Under the pieces are notes generated by a model, which saw only the letters and a program-made list of their open reading frames with translations, did no database searches and had not been told where the DNA came from. The position numbers and the translations under genes were made by a program. A stretch of 64,000 nucleotides of DNA from Alphaproteobacteria bacterium (lineage in GTDB: Bacteria; Pseudomonadota; Alphaproteobacteria; Reyranellales; Reyranellaceae), in contig JAFKFL010000008.1 of assembly GCA_017308235.1 (NCBI GenBank), positions 310,001-374,000 of the forward strand, written 5' to 3'. Of the stretch, positions 9,519 to 18,810 are shown piece by piece. The stretch's first letter is position 1, and each line of letters opens with the position of its first letter.

Positions 9519-11054
9519 TCATTGCGTCTTGCTGTTGCAATTGAAGGTGATATGGCGAGGTTCGAAGGTTGGCAGCGGCGGTTCGGGCCGTGGCGGCTTC
9601 GGCCAGCTGCCATTGGCAAGATGCGCCTCGATCGTCGGCAGTAGGTACTGCAAGACGATCCAGCCATGGACGCGCACGCCGGCGTAGTTTTGATGCACGG
9701 CGTCGAGGTACAGGTCTGGATCCAACGGTAGGTCCTTCGCGACATCGACGAATGTCAGCCCGTGAACCTTGGCGTATTTGGCCAGGACCCGGTTCTGGAA
9801 ATTCGCCAGCCGCTCGAGGTCGCGATAGCGGAACGGGTAGTTCGCGATGTTGAGCTGCTCGAGGATGTATCTGCTCTTGACCGGGTCGAGCACCATGCCG
9901 TCCTTCACCATCCACGGGAACGAGCTTAGGGCAAGCTCGCCTCCGACGGTCGCCAGATCGGCGCGGATGCTGTCCAGCGAATGCTCGATCGTGTTCAGAT
10001 TTACCGGCAGCTTCGGGTAGTTGAGGTCGGGATCGAATTCGTTCAGACCGGGTGGCCAGACGACCTTGTAGTCGGGCTTGGGCCATTCACGGCCGTCGAG
10101 ATCCGAGGCGGCATAGCCGACGGCCGCCTGCACGCGCCTCATCAACGCCGAATAGCGCGAGGCCGTGCCCAGCCATTGCGGGGCGGTCGCCTGCTTGGGC
10201 GGCGGCCGGACGGCGGACCCTTCAGGTACCTTCTCGACGATGCTCGCGGGCCGGAACTCGTTCCCGCCCTCGTAGTAGACGACGAGGTCGGGCTGGAGAG
10301 GCAGAACCTCGGTACGGACAACGTGGGCGATATCTTTCGAATCGATGCTCTCGCGACCTGAGTTCAGAACCTCGAAATGGACATCGAGATGCTTGGAGGC
10401 GGCCCAGAGATCGAGCCAATGGCCGACGAATTCGGGGTGGGAGAACGGAAAATGGTGCATGTCGACGGTGGTGGAGGCGCCGACGAAGACGATTCGTATG
10501 GTCTTGGGTGCGCGCGGCACCACGATAGGCTTGCCTCGCCACCCGATCTGGTTGGTCACCAGGCCAGACGGCAGCGTGACATTGGGGTAGAAGCGAAAGG
10601 GCGGTAAGGCGACGTGGTCCGGCGGATCGTATACGTAGAGCTGTCCCGGTGCGTAATGGAGAAGCCGGTGCTGGCAGGGATCCCCAGCGAAGGCGCTATT
10701 CCAGACCTTGAAGATGTCCAAGGGACGGAAGAGGAGACCGCCCGACGGATGATCTTCAAGATCGCGGAAGAGCTTTTGCCATTCCTCGGACGGCCTGCTG
10801 CGATTCGGCAACGGCAGCGGATCGCTGAAGAACCAGTTTCGATCGACGCCGGCGGCGCGCGGGATCTGGTCGACCACCTTCGGATTGACGGCGGAGAGGC
10901 CGATCGGCTCGGGCAACGGGAAGGCAAGCAACGGTTGATCGTCGATGATGCGGACCGCGGCTTCGGCAACGACGATGCTGCAAATGACGGAGGCTGCAAC
11001 CAGCAGGACGTTCGCCAGTAGAGAAGAGGGCTTGCGCCCGGCACGCGCGGTCAT
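9519..11054 (-). CDS. SGNH/GDSL-hydrolase-like protein with N-terminal membrane anchor
   Basis: The 511-residue protein begins with one hydrophobic segment (about residues 11-35), which would anchor it with a periplasmic body. VFVGASTTVD at about 183-192 resembles block I of SGNH hydrolases with a Ser, an Asn-containing LNSGRES and YYEGGNEF follow, and DAVHQNYAGVRVHG near 452 supplies a candidate Asp/His pair. This suggests an esterase or acyl-transfer role on an envelope polymer. Block I reads GAST rather than GDS, so activity is inferred, not certain. Confidence 0.68.
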   Translation of the reverse strand: MTARAGRKPSSLLANVLLVAASVICSIVVAEAAVRIIDDQPLLAFPLPEPIGLSAVNPKVVDQIPRAAGVDRNWFFSDPLPLPNRSRPSEEWQKLFRDLEDHPSGGLLFRPLDIFKVWNSAFAGDPCQHRLLHYAPGQLYVYDPPDHVALPPFRFYPNVTLPSGLVTNQIGWRGKPIVVPRAPKTIRIVFVGASTTVDMHHFPFSHPEFVGHWLDLWAASKHLDVHFEVLNSGRESIDSKDIAHVVRTEVLPLQPDLVVYYEGGNEFRPASIVEKVPEGSAVRPPPKQATAPQWLGTASRYSALMRRVQAAVGYAASDLDGREWPKPDYKVVWPPGLNEFDPDLNYPKLPVNLNTIEHSLDSIRADLATVGGELALSSFPWMVKDGMVLDPVKSRYILEQLNIANYPFRYRDLERLANFQNRVLAKYAKVHGLTFVDVAKDLPLDPDLYLDAVHQNYAGVRVHGWIVLQYLLPTIEAHLANGSWPKPPRPEPPLPTFEPRHITFNCNSKTQ

Positions 11055-11175
11055 GACGGCAGCAACTGCTCCTCAGCCAATGGGGTCATCGCACCGCAGG
11101 GCAGGCGATAACGACCGTTCATTAGCATGATTGCCGGTTGCGAAGGGAAAAGGGAATATACGGAAGGAGAGGCCA

Positions 11176-11856
11176 ATGGCGCGAATAGTTCCCTCCGGCG
11201 TGGACGCCTTCGTCCGCGATGTGGGTCGTTTGCCGACGACGCGTGCCGGTGGCCGCAGTCGTCTCTTGTTCGCCATGGATGCGACAGCAAGTCGCGAACC
11301 GACCTGGGACCACGCCTGCACCATCCAGGGCGAGATGTTCGTTGCCGCCGACACGCTGGGCGGTCTCGATGTGCGGCTTGCCTTCTATCGCGGTTTCGAT
11401 GAGCTCAAGGTGAGCCGTTGGACGTCAGACGGCCGGGAACTCGCACGGCTGATGAGCGCGGTCCGGTGTCTCGCCGGCCGCACGCAGATCGGCCGCCTGT
11501 TGCGCTACGCCGGCGAGCAGCGCCGCGAGAGCCGGCTCGATGCCGTCGTCTTCGTGGGCGACTGCTGTGAAGAAGATGTCGACCAGGTGGGTCACGAGGC
11601 AGGGCAGCTCGGCCTGCTCGGCCTGCCGGTTTTTGTCTTCCAAGAGGGCGAGGATCGTGTCGCCTCCAGGTTGTTTCCGCAGATCGCCAAGCTTACCCGC
11701 GGCGCCTACTGCAAGTTCGACCGCAACAGCCCCGACCAACTCAGGCGGCTGCTTGGCGCGGTTGCCGCCTACGCCGCCGGCGGCCGCGAGGCGCTCCTGA
11801 AATACGGCAAGGACAACGGCGGTCCGGCGGCGCTGCTGACGAGGCAGATGAAGTAG
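11176..11856 (+). CDS. VWA-domain-like protein of unknown function
   Basis: The 226-residue protein has LLFAMDATASREP at residues 30-42. Its Asp35, Thr37 and Ser39 resemble a metal-ion-dependent adhesion site of von Willebrand A domains, and DAVVFVGDCCEEDVDQ matches a later VWA strand. No signal peptide is seen. The start at 11176 has an AAGGAGAG ribosome-binding site. An ATG at 11131 in frame is less likely. The gene converges on an SDR with 12 bases between them. Its partner and role are unknown. Confidence 0.72.
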   Translation: MARIVPSGVDAFVRDVGRLPTTRAGGRSRLLFAMDATASREPTWDHACTIQGEMFVAADTLGGLDVRLAFYRGFDELKVSRWTSDGRELARLMSAVRCLAGRTQIGRLLRYAGEQRRESRLDAVVFVGDCCEEDVDQVGHEAGQLGLLGLPVFVFQEGEDRVASRLFPQIAKLTRGAYCKFDRNSPDQLRRLLGAVAAYAAGGREALLKYGKDNGGPAALLTRQMK

Positions 11857-11868
11857 TGATGGCGAGGG

Positions 11869-12618
11869 TCACCCTTGCAGAAGTCGCGCCGTCCAATTGC
11901 CCGGGAGCAATCCGCCGAACCAGACAGCGGCTTTGGTTCCGACTGGAAAAGCAATGCGTGCCTTGTTGCGGGCAAGGCCGCGGCGGATGACTGCCGAAGC
12001 CCGTTCGGCGGACATCAGGAACGGCATGTAGAAAGGCGCCTGCGCTGTTATGCGACTGATGACAAAACCTGGACAGATCACGCTCACACCCACGCCGCTC
12101 TTCTTCAGAACGTAGCGGATGCTCTCCCCCCAGACGCGGACGGCCGCCTTGCTGGCGTTGTAGGAGGCCGAGTAAGGCAGGCCGATGAAGCCGGCCAGCG
12201 ACGAGACGACCGCGATCTGTCCGCGCCTGCGCGCCGTCATGCGACCGACAAGAGGTTCCACCGTGTTCAAGACGCCGTCGATATTGACCGCCATCGTTTG
12301 ACGAATGATGGAAAAGTCATCGAGGGAGGAATTGCCGTTGTCGATGGAAACACCGGCATTGGCGATCAGCAGATCGACGGGATGGGTGTCGTCGAACGCC
12401 GTGAGCCATGCCGCCAGCGTGGCGCGATCGGTGACATCGACCTGCTGGGCATCGACGATCGCGCCCTTCGCGCGACAGGCATCGGCCACGGCCTGAAGCC
12501 GCGCGCCGTCACGGCCGTTCAGTGCAAGCGCAACACCCGGCGCGGCATAGTCGAGGGCGAGTGCTTCGCCGATTCCGCTCGATGCGCCGGTGACGACGAT
12601 GCTTGTGAATTGGCTCAT
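11869..12618 (-). CDS. Short-chain dehydrogenase/reductase
   Basis: This 249-residue classical SDR has the NAD(P)-binding motif TGASSGIG at about residues 10-17, the structural NAG in IANAGVS, a catalytic Ser in AVVSSLAG, and YNASK at about 152-156. The C-terminus resembles SDRs acting on lipids or ketoacids, but the substrate is unknown. The start at 12618 follows GAAGG. It is divergent from yicC with about 100 bases between the starts. Confidence 0.85.
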   Translation of the reverse strand: MSQFTSIVVTGASSGIGEALALDYAAPGVALALNGRDGARLQAVADACRAKGAIVDAQQVDVTDRATLAAWLTAFDDTHPVDLLIANAGVSIDNGNSSLDDFSIIRQTMAVNIDGVLNTVEPLVGRMTARRRGQIAVVSSLAGFIGLPYSASYNASKAAVRVWGESIRYVLKKSGVGVSVICPGFVISRITAQAPFYMPFLMSAERASAVIRRGLARNKARIAFPVGTKAAVWFGGLLPGNWTARLLQG

Positions 12619-12716
12619 GGGATAACCTTCGGGCGCTTCGCATTGTGCGTGCGTGGGGCGGATACTAGAGTGACGCGCCATATGGCGGCCAGTGGAGTGC
12701 AGACGGAGTTGGATTA

Positions 12717-13610
12717 TTGATTTCAAGCATGACGGGATATGCCCGGGCGCAAGGGTCGGATGAACGACGGCGCTGGGTGTGGGAGGCGCGCAGCGTCAAC
12801 GGCCGCAATCTCGAGGTACGGTGCCGCGTTCCGCAGGGTTACGAGCGGCTGGAAAATCCAGCGCGCGCCGCGGTCGGCACGAAGGTGCGGCGCGGGAATG
12901 TCTCGATCTCTCTCACGATTGCAAGCGAGCGTCAGACCAAGCCGTTGCGGATCAATCGGACCCTGCTGGCCGAACTCACGCCACTGGTCGAGGAAATGCG
13001 CAAGGCGGGCGCCACGCCGCCGACCGCTGATGGCCTGTTGCGGGTCCGCGGCGTGATCGAGGAGGAAGAGGAAGGCGTGGAGGGCGAGGATGCTCTCGCG
13101 GCGCTCGACAAGGCGCTGGCGCGCACGCTGGACGAGGCGCTGAAGGCGCTGGCGACTGCCCGAGCGGCGGAAGGCAAGGCGTTGGCTGGTGTTATTGAGG
13201 GCCATATCGTCGAGATCGACACGCTTTGTCGCCGAGCATCGGAACGTGCGCAGGCGCAGATCGGCACGGTGCGCACGCGCTTCCAGGCGCAATTGAGCGA
13301 GCTGCTCGAGCGAACGCCCGCTTTGTCCGAGGAGCGTTTCGCGCAGGAGGTGGCGCTGCTGGTGGGCAAGGCCGACGTGCGCGAGGAACTCGACCGCCTT
13401 GCCGCCCACATCACGCAGGCCCGTAGCCTGCTGACAGAAGCGCGGCCGGACAATCCGGTGGGGCGCAAGTTCGACTTCCTGTGCCAGGAATTCAATCGCG
13501 AGGCCAACACGCTGTGTTCGAAGTCGGCCGACATCGAGTTGACGCGTATTGGCATCGATCTCAAAGGGGCGATCGAACGCATGCGGGAGCAGGTGCAGAA
13601 TGTCGAATGA
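12717..13610 (+). CDS. yicC: YicC-family endoribonuclease
   Basis: The 297-residue protein matches YicC over its full length. The N-terminal domain reads SMTGYARAQG then WEARSVNGRNLEVRCRVP, and the C-terminal DUF1732 part has EELDRLAAHI, GRKFDFLCQEFNRE and TLCSKSAD. E. coli YicC is an endoribonuclease acting in the cytoplasm. The TTG at 12717 is preferred over the ATG at 12729 because it gives the conserved MI.SMT start and has GGAG upstream. It overlaps gmk by 11 bases, the usual yicC-gmk arrangement. Confidence 0.92.
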   Translation: MISSMTGYARAQGSDERRRWVWEARSVNGRNLEVRCRVPQGYERLENPARAAVGTKVRRGNVSISLTIASERQTKPLRINRTLLAELTPLVEEMRKAGATPPTADGLLRVRGVIEEEEEGVEGEDALAALDKALARTLDEALKALATARAAEGKALAGVIEGHIVEIDTLCRRASERAQAQIGTVRTRFQAQLSELLERTPALSEERFAQEVALLVGKADVREELDRLAAHITQARSLLTEARPDNPVGRKFDFLCQEFNREANTLCSKSADIELTRIGIDLKGAIERMREQVQNVE

Positions 13611-14250
13611 GGCCGAAGCGGCCACGATCCAGAGGCGCGGCCTGATGCTGGTGCTGTCCTCGCCGTCGGGGGCAGGGAAGACAACGCTCTCGCGACAGCT
13701 GCTCGGTAATGATTCCCAGATTCAGCTCAGCGTATCCTTCACCACGCGCGAGAAGCGTCCCGGCGAAAAGGAAGGCGTGGATTACCGGTTCGTGGATACC
13801 GCGACGTTCCGGGGCATGATCGAGCGCGGTGACTTCCTGGAACATGCCCGCGTCTTCGATCATTACTATGGCACGCCGCGGGCACCGGTCGAGTCGGCGC
13901 TCGACGGGGGTCGTGACGTCCTTTTCGACATCGATTGGCAAGGCACGCAGCAGCTCAAGGAAAAGGGCCGAGAGGATCTGGTCACTGTGTTCATCCTGCC
14001 GCCTTCGACGCGCGACCTCGAACGACGCTTGATCACGCGGGCCCAGGATTCTCCCGACATCGTCGCCAAGCGTATGGCAAAGGCCGCCGACGAGATGAGC
14101 CATTGGGCGGAGTACGATTACACGATCATCAACCGCGATATCGCCACCAGCCTGGTCGAGCTGAAATCGATCCTGACGGCCGAGCGCCTGAAGCGTGAAC
14201 GGCAGTATGGCCTTGCCGCCTTCGTGAAGGCCCTGCGCGAGGGTCGCTAA
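13600..14250 (+). CDS. gmk: Guanylate kinase
   Basis: Guanylate kinase phosphorylates GMP to GDP with ATP in the cytoplasm. The 216-residue protein has the P-loop SSPSGAGKTT at residues 20-29, the GMP-binding SFTTREKRPGE and the DIDWQGTQQLK segment, and a C-terminal EYDYTIINRD. ATG 13600 lies within the end of yicC, giving an 11-base overlap. It ends one base before the convergent rsmA stop, so the two transcripts meet tail to tail with no spacer. Confidence 0.96.
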   Translation: MSNEAEAATIQRRGLMLVLSSPSGAGKTTLSRQLLGNDSQIQLSVSFTTREKRPGEKEGVDYRFVDTATFRGMIERGDFLEHARVFDHYYGTPRAPVESALDGGRDVLFDIDWQGTQQLKEKGREDLVTVFILPPSTRDLERRLITRAQDSPDIVAKRMAKAADEMSHWAEYDYTIINRDIATSLVELKSILTAERLKRERQYGLAAFVKALREGR

Positions 14251-14251
14251 T

Positions 14252-15100
14252 CTAGTGAAGATCGAGCGCCTTCGACAGGCGTACGAAGTCGCTGACGGAT
14301 AGTTCCTCTGCACGCGCCGTTGGCGACAGGTCGAGGCTTTCGAGAACGGGAACGGGATCGCGGAACAGCGTTTGGAGTGAGCCGCGCAGCATCTTGCGCC
14401 GCTGACCGAAGGCTGCGGCTGTGACCCTTTCCAGGGGGCGAAGGTCGGTTAGCCGTTGCGACCGGAGACGCGGGGTGAGCCGGGCGACCGCCGACGTGAC
14501 TTTGGGCGGCGGCACGAAGGCCGACGGCGGCACGTCGAACAGCCGGCGGACCTCGCAGACATGCTGCGCGAGCACGGAGAGGCGGCCGTAGTCCTTGGTG
14601 CGAGGCAGGGCGACCAGCCGGTCCACGACCTCTTTCTGGAACATCAGCACCATGTCGGCGATCTCATCAGCCGTGTGCAGCCAGCGGATCAGCAGGGCTG
14701 TCGCGACGTTATAGGGGAGATTGGCCACGATGCGGCGAGGCGGTGCGCCGAGGGCGGCGGGGGCGATCCCGAGGGCGTCGGCTTCGAGGACTTCCAGGCG
14801 GCCCTCGGAGGCCTCCTGCAATTGGCTCAGCGCCCCGATGGCGCGCGGATCGAGCTCGACCGCGATCACATGCGCGGCGCCTTCAAGCAGCAGCGCTCGC
14901 GTCAAGCCACCTGGTCCGGGACCGACCTCGATGACGGTGCCCGTGTCGAGCGGTACCGCGGCGCGCGCGATGCGGCGCGTCAGGTTCAGGTCGAGCAGAA
15001 AGTGCTGCCCGAGGCGCTTGCGGGCATCGAGACCGTGAGCAGCGATGGTTTCGCGCAGGGGCGGCAGGTCGGCAATGCCGCCGGCGGCCGTCCGGGTCAT
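14252..15100 (-). CDS. rsmA: 16S rRNA dimethyladenosine transferase RsmA (KsgA)
   Basis: RsmA uses S-adenosylmethionine to dimethylate two adjacent adenines in helix 45 of 16S rRNA. The 282-residue protein has QHFLLD, SAM motif I EVGPGPGGLT at residues 58-67, and motif IV NLPY at 127-130. FVPPPKVTSAV and GQRRKMLR near the C-terminus complete the family pattern. It is the last gene of a surA-pdxA-rsmA operon, one base from the pdxA stop. Confidence 0.95.
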   Translation of the reverse strand: MTRTAAGGIADLPPLRETIAAHGLDARKRLGQHFLLDLNLTRRIARAAVPLDTGTVIEVGPGPGGLTRALLLEGAAHVIAVELDPRAIGALSQLQEASEGRLEVLEADALGIAPAALGAPPRRIVANLPYNVATALLIRWLHTADEIADMVLMFQKEVVDRLVALPRTKDYGRLSVLAQHVCEVRRLFDVPPSAFVPPPKVTSAVARLTPRLRSQRLTDLRPLERVTAAAFGQRRKMLRGSLQTLFRDPVPVLESLDLSPTARAEELSVSDFVRLSKALDLH

Positions 15101-15101
15101 C

Positions 15102-16115
15102 TCAGGTCTGGCGCCGTCGCGCCATATCGTCGGCCATGGCGAGGGCGGCGATCAGGCTGGCTGCGTCGGCACGGCCGGTGCCCGCGATGTCGAGCGCGGT
15201 GCCATGGTCGGGCGAGGTGCGGACGAAGGGCAGGCCCAGCGTGACGTTGACGCCACCCGAGAAGTCGATGGTCTTGATCGGGATCAGCGCCTGGTCATGG
15301 TACATGCAAAGCGCTGCATCATAGGTGGCGCGCGCAGCGGGATGGAACAGCGTGTCCGCTGGCGCGGGCCCGCGGACGTCGATGCCGTCTTTCCGCAGGG
15401 TCTCGATCGCGGGCGTGATGATGCGGGTTTCCTCGTTGCCCATCGCGCCTTGCTCACCGGCATGTGGATTGAGGGCGGCGATGGCAAGCCGCGGTCGGGT
15501 GATCCCGAACAGGGCCTTCAATCCCGCGACGGTGATTCGGCCGACGCGTACGATCGCGGCGGCATCCAAGGCCCGAACCGCGTCTGCCAGTGACAGATGG
15601 ATGGTTACCGGCACCACGCGAAGCTCGGGACAGGCCAGCATCATGGCGACATCGGCTGGCTTTGCGCTGTCGCGCGATGCGAGCTCAGCAAGGAATTCGG
15701 TATGGCCCGGGTGGGGGAAGCCCGCATCCTGCAGGGTCTTCTTTTGGATGGGATTGGTGACGAAGCCCGCGATCTCGCCTGTGGCTGCCAGGGCTGCGGC
15801 ACGTTCGATCGCCTCCAGGGTGGCGGGCGCGTTGGCCGGGTCAGGGTGACCGGCCCGTACCGGCGCGCGGAGCAGCACAGGGAGGATGGGCAGAGCCTCA
15901 GGGAAGACCGCAGGGACCTCAGAAGGTTGCGAGACCGTTTTTACCGGCACCGTGAGACCAAGATCGCGGGCAAGCGTCTTGAGGCGGTCCGGGTCGTCGA
16001 TCGCGAAGAACGGCCGCGAGGTCCGAGTGCGGGCGAGCCACGCCTTGAGGCTGAGCTCACCGCCGATGCCGGCCGGCTCGCCCATCGTCACGGCGAGCGG
16101 CAGCAGCGGTGTCAC
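15102..16115 (-). CDS. pdxA: 4-hydroxythreonine-4-phosphate dehydrogenase PdxA
   Basis: PdxA oxidises 4-phosphohydroxy-L-threonine in pyridoxal phosphate synthesis. The 337-residue protein begins with LAVTMGEPAGIGGEL. The three metal-binding histidines are visible as His173 (TIHLSL), His218 (NPHAGE) and His273 (MYHDQA), with the spacing known from E. coli. The GTG start at 16113-16115 overlaps the surA TGA (GTGA), the expected coupling in this operon. A longer reading frame upstream is only a shadow of surA. Confidence 0.94.
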   Translation of the reverse strand: MTPLLPLAVTMGEPAGIGGELSLKAWLARTRTSRPFFAIDDPDRLKTLARDLGLTVPVKTVSQPSEVPAVFPEALPILPVLLRAPVRAGHPDPANAPATLEAIERAAALAATGEIAGFVTNPIQKKTLQDAGFPHPGHTEFLAELASRDSAKPADVAMMLACPELRVVPVTIHLSLADAVRALDAAAIVRVGRITVAGLKALFGITRPRLAIAALNPHAGEQGAMGNEETRIITPAIETLRKDGIDVRGPAPADTLFHPAARATYDAALCMYHDQALIPIKTIDFSGGVNVTLGLPFVRTSPDHGTALDIAGTGRADAASLIAALAMADDMARRRQT

Positions 16116-17380
16116 GACGGCTTCTTGATGTCTATGGTGGCGGCGCGCCGCATGTCCCGCATATAACGCCGCGCGCCGGCCTCGACCTTCTGCAGCAGGA
16201 TCTGCTGGGAGATGGCCTCGCGTGAGGGCAGGCCGCTGGCGCCTTCCTTGCTGCACAGCGCCACAACCTGGAGCCCTTCGGCGACGCGGAACGGGCCTGC
16301 GGCGCCACCGATCGGCAGTTTGGGGATCTCTTCGAACATCTGGGCGTTTGCCCTGAGATCGCCGACCCTGATGTTCTTGAGATCGCCCGATGTGGCGCCC
16401 TTGAGCTGCCGCGACTGGGCGTGCAGATCGTTGCACTGATGCACGGCCGCCATGGCCTTCTGGGCGTCGGCCGTTGCGCGGCTGGTCTCCTCGGGCGAGG
16501 CGTTGACGGGAAGCGCCAGGGTCATCTGAACCAAGTTGAGCCTTACGTCGTCCGGCCGCGACGTGGCGAACGGCCGGCGGTCGACCACATAGACGATGTG
16601 CCATCCCGACGGCGTCCGGATCGGCTCCGAGGCTTGGCGCAGCGGTTGCCTCTCGATCACTGCGTCGATGGCCGGATCGAGCGAGCCCGGCAGCACCCAG
16701 CCGAGGTCACCGCCGTTGCGCGCGGTCTGCCCCTGGGAAAACTGCTGGGCGAGGGCGGCAAAGGGGGCGCCGTGCCGCAGCTGTTCGGCGATCCGGTCAG
16801 CCGCGCGGCGCGCATCGTCGGCCTGATCGGGCCTGTCGATGGGCACGAAGATTTCGGCGACATGGGCTTCGGTCTTGCCGACATTGGACCGGATGCGGCT
16901 TAGCGCATCGTCGATCTCGGTGTCGGAGACATCGACCTGGGGGCGGACCTTGCGTCGCACGATCTTGGCCCAGGCGATTGTCGCCTGGATCTGCTGCGAG
17001 GCGATTTCAAAAGGCACGCCGATGCTCTGCAGATAGGCCCTGAACGTGCCCGCGCTCATGCCGGCGGAGCGCTCGATTTCGGCAACACGGGCGCCAACCT
17101 CGCTGTCCGTGGGTGCAAGGCCGAGCGCCTTGGCGTTCTGCACCTGCAGCTTTTCGTCGATCATCTGGCGCAGGATCTGCGGCGCAAGCCGGTTGCGTAT
17201 ATCCGCCGAGTCCTGCAGGCCCGAGCTTTTGACGGCGAAGGTGATGCGCTGAGCGAGGTCGAAGTCGGTGATCGCTTCGTCGTTCACGCGTGCCACCACG
17301 CGCAGGCCTTGGGCAGACGCAAGCACGGGGCAGAGAATGAAGGCAGTCGCCACGAGGGCGCGAAGGAGCAACGCAGGCAT
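16112..17380 (-). CDS. surA: Periplasmic peptidyl-prolyl isomerase/chaperone SurA
   Basis: SurA escorts outer-membrane proteins through the periplasm. The 422-residue protein has a signal peptide (cleavage likely after ASA at residue 23) and an N-terminal chaperone domain (VVARVNDEAITDFDLAQR through about 160). A parvulin-type rotamase domain spans about 175-275 and contains GGDLGWVLPGSLDPA and TPSGWHIVYVVDRR. A weaker second domain follows. In most relatives lptD lies directly upstream; here the upstream neighbour is the divergent glycan island. Confidence 0.92.
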   Translation of the reverse strand: MPALLLRALVATAFILCPVLASAQGLRVVARVNDEAITDFDLAQRITFAVKSSGLQDSADIRNRLAPQILRQMIDEKLQVQNAKALGLAPTDSEVGARVAEIERSAGMSAGTFRAYLQSIGVPFEIASQQIQATIAWAKIVRRKVRPQVDVSDTEIDDALSRIRSNVGKTEAHVAEIFVPIDRPDQADDARRAADRIAEQLRHGAPFAALAQQFSQGQTARNGGDLGWVLPGSLDPAIDAVIERQPLRQASEPIRTPSGWHIVYVVDRRPFATSRPDDVRLNLVQMTLALPVNASPEETSRATADAQKAMAAVHQCNDLHAQSRQLKGATSGDLKNIRVGDLRANAQMFEEIPKLPIGGAAGPFRVAEGLQVVALCSKEGASGLPSREAISQQILLQKVEAGARRYMRDMRRAATIDIKKPS

Positions 17381-17589
17381 TTATCCAAATAGGGGAGATG
17401 AGGGGAGTTGCATTATATTCAGCAAGTCTGACGCTGCAATGAGGGTGAGAAGCGAGATACTGCATGGTCAATTGGCGTCACAATGGCGAATTTGCGGCAT
17501 GGCTGGGGGCGGTAGGTGAAAGAAAATGGCGTCCATTCCTGGGCAACTAGCCTTTTGTCGGCCGCTTGCCCCCTGTAAAAGGTCGACCT

Positions 17590-18759
17590 ATGAAAAGGTG
17601 GCTCCGTCGCATCCTATCGCCCCAAGGCCCGACTCGCTTCGCCGACGGCAGGACGCCATCCGACCCATCGCTGCGCCGAATTCCGGTGCTCATATGGGGC
17701 GACGCATTCCCTGCCGGAGGACGTCCTCAAGTTCGCAGGGCACTCGCCGGCTCGAATGCCCACGAGTGCATGTATTCGTGGGTCTACTTGAACGAGCTCG
17801 TGTCCGCGAAAGAGATGACCGTGCCGGCCGATCTCCCACCGGCGAAATCAAGCGAGGAACTGTGGTCGCGCTTCGAGGCGGCAAAGGGCACAGACCCGCA
17901 ATTTCAGATATCAGAAGAGCTGCCGGGCGTGTTCTTGCCCGCTGCGGCCTTCCTGGCCGCCGCTGGCGACGGCGAATTCCTCGAGCTTGGCTCGACCTTC
18001 TTTGTCTCGATCGAGAAGCTGGACTTGTGTAGCCGCCTGCTCGGCACACCGATCGATCGAGGCAGTATGCTATTCTCCGGCATAGAGTACTCGCCGTTCT
18101 TGAAGCGGGTCGCCGTGCAACTTCATCCCGGCGACAACCTTCAACTTGTCACCGAGCCGAAGGAGTGGAAGCGGTCTCGCGACTATGCATTCCATGTGTC
18201 TCGCTTCGTAGGCAGCTACGCCTTCCGATCGACTGAAGCCTTCGCATCAGAGATCGCGCGATGCGACGCATTCCACATTATCGATGCGTTCAGCCTTGGC
18301 CGGGATTTCCATTCTTGGGACCTGGGGCTACCGATCACCTTCTTTGACCTTGAGGCGATGATCCGGGGACTGCCGGATTTCGACATCTACCTTACCAAGG
18401 CAACACCGGAGTACCATTACGCGGGACGATTGAAGGCGATGGTGCTACGCCTGTTCGGTATCAAGCGAGACACCGCAAGAAGGCTTGACTACTGGGACAG
18501 ATTTCCCGACGGCTTCGAGCGCACGTTCACTGCCCGTCGGATTGTTGACGCCAGCATAAGCATTGAGATCGATCGCTCTTTATCGGCTGAGCAGTGGGAG
18601 GCATTTGCTGAGTACAAGAAGCATTTTCCGATTTGGAGTGGTCCGCCAGGTCTCTCGACGCGAGCCGTCGGCGAGCTCGTGGCGCCAGGCAACATCGATC
18701 TGCACTTCGGCGGTGAGGCGATCGCCGAGGCTGTTCGTCGGACCAAGTGGCTGGATTGA
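17590..18759 (+). CDS. Protein of unknown family, tandem paralogue A
   Basis: I do not recognise this 389-residue protein. It clearly resembles the next gene: both have an IWGD motif near the N-terminus, then PQVRR and a nearby AHE. Both also have ELG.TFF..IEK with a nearby cysteine, SRFV.SYA..ST, AFHIID and K.HFPIW. ELGSTFF followed about 25 residues later by FSGIEYS could be the first two strands of a Rossmann methyltransferase, but a normal GxGxG is missing. No signal peptide or membrane segment is seen. The start at ATG 17590 follows AAAAGG. It heads the island's first rightward cassette, 51 bases before paralogue B. Confidence 0.72.
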   Translation: MKRWLRRILSPQGPTRFADGRTPSDPSLRRIPVLIWGDAFPAGGRPQVRRALAGSNAHECMYSWVYLNELVSAKEMTVPADLPPAKSSEELWSRFEAAKGTDPQFQISEELPGVFLPAAAFLAAAGDGEFLELGSTFFVSIEKLDLCSRLLGTPIDRGSMLFSGIEYSPFLKRVAVQLHPGDNLQLVTEPKEWKRSRDYAFHVSRFVGSYAFRSTEAFASEIARCDAFHIIDAFSLGRDFHSWDLGLPITFFDLEAMIRGLPDFDIYLTKATPEYHYAGRLKAMVLRLFGIKRDTARRLDYWDRFPDGFERTFTARRIVDASISIEIDRSLSAEQWEAFAEYKKHFPIWSGPPGLSTRAVGELVAPGNIDLHFGGEAIAEAVRRTKWLD

Positions 18760-18810
18760 CCTGCCTCAAAGCAACCTCGATATTTCCGTGCACAATTTTA
18801 CGGAGAAGAA

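Noticed and set aside
16116..16604. N-terminal extension of pdxA by about 163 residues
   Set aside because: It lies over surA in another frame; PdxA conservation starts at the GTG at 16115.
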